The position numbers were made by a program, and so were the translations under genes. DNA of 64,000 nucleotides from contig JASANH010001308.1 of assembly GCA_030248295.1 (NCBI GenBank), forward strand, positions 83,692-147,691, written 5' to 3'. This document shows positions 58,622-64,000 of this stretch, in pieces. Origin of the DNA: Mesodorylaimus sp. YZB2_4. Taxonomy: Eukaryota; Nematoda; Enoplea; Dorylaimida; Dorylaimidae. The notes beneath the pieces were generated by a model, which worked only from the letters and a program-made list of their open reading frames with translations, was not told the origin of the DNA and made no database searches. Every line of letters starts with the position of its first letter. The first letter of the stretch is position 1.

Positions 58622-59965
58622 ATGGCGTCCGTTGACCCGCCCAACCCAGGCCCGCTTCAACGTTCTGGTAGCAGTTTGGACCCAGTGAACTCGCCGATGG
58701 GTCAGCAACATGGTACGCCGCAGCCGTCTACTAGCCAAGCTAGTCACCCGAATCACGGAACGTCCGATGGAACACCGCCTACTGATCGTACACCCCGAAT
58801 CAGCTGGTTGAATCGTCCTGCTGGTATCGGCCAAGCCGAACACGTTCAGCAATTACACGCTCAAGTCCTTCGGCGAGCACAGGAACTGCATAATTACGAA
58901 ATGGAATTGAACGATCGCGCCTCGCAAATGCAACGTGATCAAGATCGTCTCGATGGAGATCGTCGACAACCGGCCCGCACCCAGTCAGTTTCGTCGACCC
59001 AGCACCCGAATGTTGGCCAGTCCGTACCAGTGGCCACAATGACATCTACAGTACACCCGAACGCGCCCTCGACTACGACTCAGGCCCAAGGCCAGCTCCC
59101 GACAGCTCACCATTCAGAACGATGGTTTTCATGGATCGAAATTTTGGCGATTAACGACCCCACGTTTTGGCAGCAGATATTGTCCGCCTTGGCCCCAAGG
59201 GCCATGAGAGAACCTGACGAATTGAACGATTTGATGGCCTTGCGACAAGCCGTGCGAGTTGCCGCAGCAGCACGAGCTCAGATCGATGTTTCCGCTGCTT
59301 TTGGTCCAACAACGGGCCTCATGGAATTCTGGATCCACGAAATTCGTTACCCGCAACTCGGTCAAGTCGAATGGTACGTCCCGTTGCCTGTCCGTGTCCG
59401 GTATCTACACCCGCATACCCGACAGCCGTTGCAAATCGATATCACGACCGGTCGATATGTCTGGCCAGTACCAGTGCCAGTGCAACCGCACCCGATTCAG
59501 CCAGTTCAACCAAATTTGCAGCAAACGAGAGCCCAAGGCTCAGGTGGATACACCGCTCAACAGACCAATGATCTAGCCGCAGAGTACGATGCCGCTTACA
59601 CCGATTTCGACGATCATCCCGATCCAACTCTGATAGTGCCGCCTAGTGGCCAGCCGTCGGCAGCCCCGCCGTATGCTCCCCCGCCAGCCCCAACGCCAGC
59701 GCAGCCTGATCTCATGGCCATAATGTCCCAGTTTGCAACGCAGATGACGACGCAGATGACGACGCAGATGAACCAGATAGTACAAGCGATACAGGCGTCT
59801 AGCGCCATGAAAGCCCCGAAATCACGACGTCCAACGCCGAATTGGGTCAATCAATGTTGCAACTCGCCTTGGCCAAAGGAAAAGCTCCCCGTCTCGCACT
59901 CGAACCGTACAGTGGTATCGCTGGTGCGCCGCCGCTTAGCGAATGGTTACAAGATTATCGAATGA
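58622..59965 (+). CDS. retrotransposon frame 1 (Pro/Gln-rich N-terminal gag)
   Basis: 447 codons rich in Pro, Gln, Thr and Ser. It includes a short coiled-coil-like stretch near residues 75-120 (HVQQLHAQVLRRAQELHNYE) and a proline-rich region near 300-370, followed by Met-Thr-Thr-Gln repeats. It overlaps the next frame by 124 nt and is in the +1 phase relative to it. The last 40 or so codons lie beyond the start of the capsid frame and look out of register, so the functional product probably continues in the next frame or an indel has occurred. Confidence 0.6.
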   Translation: MASVDPPNPGPLQRSGSSLDPVNSPMGQQHGTPQPSTSQASHPNHGTSDGTPPTDRTPRISWLNRPAGIGQAEHVQQLHAQVLRRAQELHNYEMELNDRASQMQRDQDRLDGDRRQPARTQSVSSTQHPNVGQSVPVATMTSTVHPNAPSTTTQAQGQLPTAHHSERWFSWIEILAINDPTFWQQILSALAPRAMREPDELNDLMALRQAVRVAAAARAQIDVSAAFGPTTGLMEFWIHEIRYPQLGQVEWYVPLPVRVRYLHPHTRQPLQIDITTGRYVWPVPVPVQPHPIQPVQPNLQQTRAQGSGGYTAQQTNDLAAEYDAAYTDFDDHPDPTLIVPPSGQPSAAPPYAPPPAPTPAQPDLMAIMSQFATQMTTQMTTQMNQIVQAIQASSAMKAPKSRRPTPNWVNQCCNSPWPKEKLPVSHSNRTVVSLVRRRLANGYKIIE

Positions 59966-62631
59966 AGATGGAAGTCTATGGCTATGTCTCCGATCTGGAG
60001 TTGCTGCAACTTTTGCCCCTGTACCTTGGAGAATCCGCTGGCCAGTGGTTCCGGCAGTATCGAGAGACCAATCCGAACTTAGCCGATATCCCGTGGACGA
60101 AATTGGTCACTGATATGTGCGAATATTTTGAATTGCGAGATGAGGCCTTTTTAGTTACCCAGTTCCAAGAACTGACTCCGAACCCTGGTGAATCCTATCT
60201 CGATTTTGGTAACCGACTTGAACGTGCCGCCAAGCGTGCATACCCTGATTTGACACCGAGTCAATTGCGATGGCATCTGATTGACGCTTTTCGACGACAA
60301 CTGCCAACCAAGTTGGCCGCTCTAATTCAAGAACATCATCTCGATGGTGCTTCCCGTGTCACGTTCGAAGAAATTAAGCTTCGTGCCGCCAAGTGGCAGT
60401 TACGTAATCCGACATCATCTACACCGAAGAAGGTCCTGTCCAGTCCGTCAGCAGTCGCTGCCGCAACTATTGTCGAAGAACCGGAACAAGAAACTGCCTA
60501 TGCCGATGCGTACAATGTTCGAGCGCCGCCGAATAATCCGCGATACTTTGGTGCCCAAGGCACTCGCCCGATGTCAGTCCCGCCTGCTCAACGCCCGTAT
60601 CATAAGCCCCAAGGGCGATATCAAGGAAATGCACAAATTCAAATGCCAGCCCCGTATTGGTCTCCTCAGCAAGCCCAGCTGCTCGATCAGATCGCTACGC
60701 AAGCAGCCAACGCCCCGGCTGGCTTCATCGGTATGCCCAGAGAACCGTATGCGCTCATTGCACCCCGCCCGCCGAATCCAATGATCCCCGCGCCAGGATT
60801 GGGTCCGTATACAGTACCGATCACGGCTGGTGTGTCCCAGTCAACGCGCCCACCTCGCCCGCCCGCAGAAGGGTTGGGAATGCGCCCGTATCGTTCGCCT
60901 GACACTGGCCATACGTATGACACGATCGCTCCGTTGCCAATTCCGTACAACGCCGCCAATATGCAGTGTCGAGAATGTCATCAACTCGGTCACATCGCCG
61001 CGCACTGCCCTGGACGTCCATTTTGTGGCATGTGCAACAGAAATCCCAGTCATGGTCGTTTTCGTTGCCCCAACCTGTATCAATCCGATTTGGACCAAGT
61101 CCGACGTCTACAGACGCATGAACAGTACGCCGCCCAGTTTGGCCCTGGTCCAGTTTATGACAGACCACCGCAAGCGGCTGCCCAGCAGCCTAGTCCACCT
61201 CAGCAACCCGTTCCACAGCCGAATCCGTCGCCAGTGCAAGCTACGCAAGCGCCTATGTCACAGCCAGCCCAGCCGGCTCAACCAAGTCAAACGAGGATCA
61301 ATTGTGTCGATGTTCGGTCTCGCCAGTTGCCGAATCAGCTTCCAGCAGAAGTCACCAAGCAACTTCGTCCATTGCTCGAGCCATTTACGCCATTGCCACC
61401 AGCAGTTTTTGCGTTGCCCCCGCACGCTATCCCGTCGGACGCCGTCAAGCCAGGATGGGTCCTCGATGCTGACGATCAAACCAGACGAGTCGCTTTTCGC
61501 CAGATCAATGAAATGCGAGTCATGGCATTGGATGTTTCAGTGGCCAGGCCACTTCAACGAAGAGAATCTCCCGAAATCATCATTGGTATCGATGGACGCC
61601 GAGTGCAAGTCCTGATCGATTCTGGAGCCCAAGCCTCCATCATTTCCGATAAGCTCTACGCCGAAATCCATCCAGAATGGGATGGTTCACTCGACGAATG
61701 CCCTCTTTCATTCCGATCAGTTGACAATGACAAACCACGTATTTTGGGTACGCGCCACGTGCACTTGACGTTTGCAACGACAACAGTCTTGCACGAAGTG
61801 GCTATTTTGCATGACCCCAAGGGTCTGATCACGATGTTATTGGGCCAGGACATCAATGGTCGGTATCAGCACACGTTGTCTGAAAGCGAGAAGACGGTCA
61901 CGTATTGTGCTGGAGAACTCAAAGGTATCAAGATCCCCTATGCGTCCACTGAGCCTGAATCGCCAGTTGGAAACGCCAAAATCGTTCTCGGCCAAGCCGA
62001 GCTCCCGCCACGTTCAAGAGTCGATATCGATGTCACGATCAATCATCTGTGTGTCCAAGACGCACCAGTTCTGTATTTCGATCAAAGCCCGCATACACGA
62101 AATGGTCTCGAAGTGGTCATTCCCAGAGGTTTGTGGACGAAACACGATTTGGGAAACACGTTCAAGGTACCAGTTTTCAATCTGACGGATCGACCCAAAG
62201 TCCTGTCTGGGGTTATTTTGGACGCCTATGTGCCGGATCCGTTTGTCTACCGATCCGAGCAAGACACGCCAGTAGCTATGATGGCGTCAATCTCTAGTTC
62301 CCCAAGGGAACCGCCTAATTTGGAACCTGTCGTTGCTGGAGCTGTTGGTGCGCACCCGCTGCTCGATCAAGCCCAACCCGATAAAACGGCCTCAAAGGCC
62401 CCGATTGAAGCCCCGCCTGTAGGAACGCCAGCCCATCGTCAAGGCGTCATGGAACGAGTCGTCATCAATCCGAGGTGCTCAAGGCACCATCAAGATATGT
62501 TGCGTCAAGTTATCGAGAAGAACGCCGATATTTTCGCTTATCATGATTCACACCTGACCAAAACGAACGTTGTGCAGCATCGTATCGATACTGGCGATCA
62601 CCCCCCGTTCGTCAGCCTGCCCGACGAGTAG
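59842..62631 (+). CDS. retrotransposon frame 2 (capsid, zinc knuckle, aspartic protease)
   Basis: 929 codons. The N-terminal part holds a retrotransposon gag capsid region (WLQDYRMKMEVYG...WFRQYRE...YLDFGNRLERAAKRAYP). A CCHC knuckle (CRECHQLGHIAAHC) lies near residue 375, followed by a second cysteine-rich piece. The protease active site DSGAQASI is near residue 593 and its flap/closing segment MLLGQDING is near residue 665. The frame stops just after HRIDTGDHPP, where the family normally continues into reverse transcriptase. The RT is in the -1 frame there. Confidence 0.8.
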   Translation: MGQSMLQLALAKGKAPRLALEPYSGIAGAPPLSEWLQDYRMKMEVYGYVSDLELLQLLPLYLGESAGQWFRQYRETNPNLADIPWTKLVTDMCEYFELRDEAFLVTQFQELTPNPGESYLDFGNRLERAAKRAYPDLTPSQLRWHLIDAFRRQLPTKLAALIQEHHLDGASRVTFEEIKLRAAKWQLRNPTSSTPKKVLSSPSAVAAATIVEEPEQETAYADAYNVRAPPNNPRYFGAQGTRPMSVPPAQRPYHKPQGRYQGNAQIQMPAPYWSPQQAQLLDQIATQAANAPAGFIGMPREPYALIAPRPPNPMIPAPGLGPYTVPITAGVSQSTRPPRPPAEGLGMRPYRSPDTGHTYDTIAPLPIPYNAANMQCRECHQLGHIAAHCPGRPFCGMCNRNPSHGRFRCPNLYQSDLDQVRRLQTHEQYAAQFGPGPVYDRPPQAAAQQPSPPQQPVPQPNPSPVQATQAPMSQPAQPAQPSQTRINCVDVRSRQLPNQLPAEVTKQLRPLLEPFTPLPPAVFALPPHAIPSDAVKPGWVLDADDQTRRVAFRQINEMRVMALDVSVARPLQRRESPEIIIGIDGRRVQVLIDSGAQASIISDKLYAEIHPEWDGSLDECPLSFRSVDNDKPRILGTRHVHLTFATTTVLHEVAILHDPKGLITMLLGQDINGRYQHTLSESEKTVTYCAGELKGIKIPYASTEPESPVGNAKIVLGQAELPPRSRVDIDVTINHLCVQDAPVLYFDQSPHTRNGLEVVIPRGLWTKHDLGNTFKVPVFNLTDRPKVLSGVILDAYVPDPFVYRSEQDTPVAMMASISSSPREPPNLEPVVAGAVGAHPLLDQAQPDKTASKAPIEAPPVGTPAHRQGVMERVVINPRCSRHHQDMLRQVIEKNADIFAYHDSHLTKTNVVQHRIDTGDHPPFVSLPDE

Positions 62632-64000
62632 CCCCGCCGCTGATTCCCAAGGTACGTGAATGGCTAACTACGTATTTGGACGCTGGCATCATCGAACCGT
62701 CGTATTCGGCGTATGCGTCGCCCATCGTCATGGTGAAAAAGAAGGATGGTGGAATTCGATTTTGCATCGATTTTCGTGAGGTCAACAAGCAAACCAAGCA
62801 AGACGTGTACCCGTTGCCTCAAATTCCGGACGTGTTGAACACCCTCAAGGGGTCTATGGTTTTTTCTACCCTGGACGCAGCAAGTGGTTATCACCAAATT
62901 CCGTTGGATCCCGAAACCGCCGACCGAACTGCATTCTGTACGCAGTTTGGGTTCTATCAATTTACGGTCATGCCGTACGGTGTCATTAATGGTCCAGCGT
63001 GCTTTCAAAGACTGATGGAAATGGTTCTCAATGGCCTCACGTGGAGCATCTGCATGGCCTACATCGACGATGTCATCGTGTTCAGTAAATCGATTGAGGA
63101 ACATTGCGAACATTTGGATTCGATTTTTCAAAGGTTTCGCCAAGCGAACTTGAAATTACAAGCGAAGAAGTGCTCATTTGGTCTGGCCGAAGTAGAATAT
63201 TTGGGCCACGTTGTCAATCGTGAAGGTATCCAGCCCCTGCCATCCAAGGTCGATGTGATCAAGAAATGGCCTGTGCCACAGACTGCCAAGCAGTTACACG
63301 CTTTTCTTGGACTGACCGGTTATTATCGAATTTTCATTCCGGCTTATTCACGAATTGCTCGCCCGCTGTACGATCTGATGATGGACGGTCGATCGCCAGA
63401 AGAAAGAAGTTATTGGGACGAGCCGCATCAACGAGCATTCGATCACCTCAAGCACAAAATGACGACCCATCCCGTTTTACGTTATCCTGACTATGACTTG
63501 CCGTTTGTGGTCACGACCGACGCCAGTGGGTTGGCGTTGGGAGCGGTATTAGAACAGTACGAACCGGCCAAGCCGGATGAACGATGGCCGATTGAGTTCG
63601 CCTCTCGCAAAATGACCGATGTCGAATTACGATACAGTGTTCCAGCTCAAGAAGCATTGGCAATCGTTTGGGCGGTCACCAAGTGGCATCACTATTTGGC
63701 GATGGTTTCGTTCGTGGTCTACACCGATCATGCCCAATTAGCGAAATGGTTCACCCGAAAAATCCAGGAAGGGCCCCTAGGGCAGCTGACATTGAAATTG
63801 CAATCCTATTCGTTCACTGTCCAATATCGGCCAGGCCGATTAAATGCGAATGCTGATATATTGAGTCGAATCCCGCATCTCGATTTGCTCAACGATGCCT
63901 GGGATATGGCAGGAATCGACGATTTGGAAGAAGAATTGGCGAAGAACGAATATCATCTCGGCGATGAAGGAGAAGTGTTGGATCGCGCCCCGCCTGATAA
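62605..64000 (+). CDS. retrotransposon frame 3 (reverse transcriptase and RNase H), partial
   Basis: From about 62605 the frame that is -1 to the protease frame is open to the end of the window. It contains the RT landmarks: a VKKKDGGIRFCIDFR block, FSTLDAASGYHQIPL, FTVMPYGVINGPACFQRLM, the catalytic YIDDV with the two aspartates, and EYLGHVV. RNase H follows with TDASGLALGAVLEQ (first catalytic Asp), a SxQEAL-type helix with Glu and a YTDHAQL segment. Integrase is not reached. It has no ATG of its own, so expression needs a frameshift or the element carries a one-base deletion. Confidence 0.85.

Larger units (their letters stand above)
58140..64000 (+). mobile_element. Ty3/gypsy LTR retrotransposon, 5' two thirds (runs past the window edge)
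   Basis: Order seen: LTR, primer-binding site, a proline-rich gag frame, a gag capsid/zinc-knuckle/protease frame, then reverse transcriptase and RNase H. This order (protease before RT and RNase H, no integrase before RT) is that of Ty3/gypsy. The three frames are each shifted by -1 from the one before. The codon use is more GC-rich than the surrounding intergenic DNA. Integrase and the 3' LTR must lie beyond 64000. Confidence 0.9.

Overview
The window looks like nuclear DNA of a nematode. The evidence is serpentine receptor genes of the nematode Srx-like and Sra/Srab-like types, two secreted proteins resembling the chondroitin-proteoglycan CPG4 type, a cuticlin-like ZP-domain gene, short introns (48 to about 100 nt are common) with TTTCAG acceptors, and CCCGCC-type AT-rich filler. 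I cannot name the species. I joined exons by hand using splice sites, reading phase and family homology. Most models close in frame with no internal stop. Coordinates given for multi-exon genes span start codon to stop codon, introns included.

Layout. 0-17 kb: three tandem, intronless, minus-strand copies of an Srx-like receptor (1.3-2.3, 9.6-10.6, 15.9-16.9 kb) inside a decayed tandem triplication, with repeats between them. 17-20.5 kb: a minus-strand SWIM zinc-finger gene and a degenerate copy of its 3' part, the copy split by a solo LTR. 22.5-27.1 kb: a plus-strand cuticlin-like ZP-domain membrane protein and a membrane protein with two Ly6-like modules. 27.3-31.6 kb: a minus-strand organic-anion transporter (SLCO/OATP). 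32.4-35.3 kb: a plus-strand C-type lectin and a minus-strand secreted protein carrying two copies of a domain I do not recognise around a VWC-like module. 36.0-38.2 kb: a 713-bp hAT-like MITE with intact TIRs and target-site duplication, directly upstream of ELP6. 39.5-43.3 kb: an Sra/Srab-like receptor and cathepsin Z. 43.8-47.9 kb: two CPG4-like secreted paralogues with matching exon structure. 49.6-54.7 kb: a small membrane protein with a lysine-rich tail, then BiP (HSPA5). 55.5-57.7 kb: a foldback repeat, a ZCCHC4-like fragment and a broken CPG4-like copy. 58.1 kb to the end: the 5' LTR, gag, protease and start of reverse transcriptase/RNase H of a Ty3/gypsy retrotransposon that runs off the edge.

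The genes do not form one pathway. They are a mix of housekeeping genes (ELP6 in tRNA modification, BiP in ER folding, cathepsin Z in lysosomal or moulting proteolysis, OATP transport) and nematode-type surface, secreted and chemosensory genes. No bacterial-type operon, CRISPR array or tRNA gene is seen.

The least ordinary items are: BiP with a charged tail of about 226 residues ending in HLEL; the duplicated-domain/VWC protein; the receptor trio, whose bodies are nearly identical while tails and flanks have diverged; and the precisely bounded MITE close to the ELP6 start codon.
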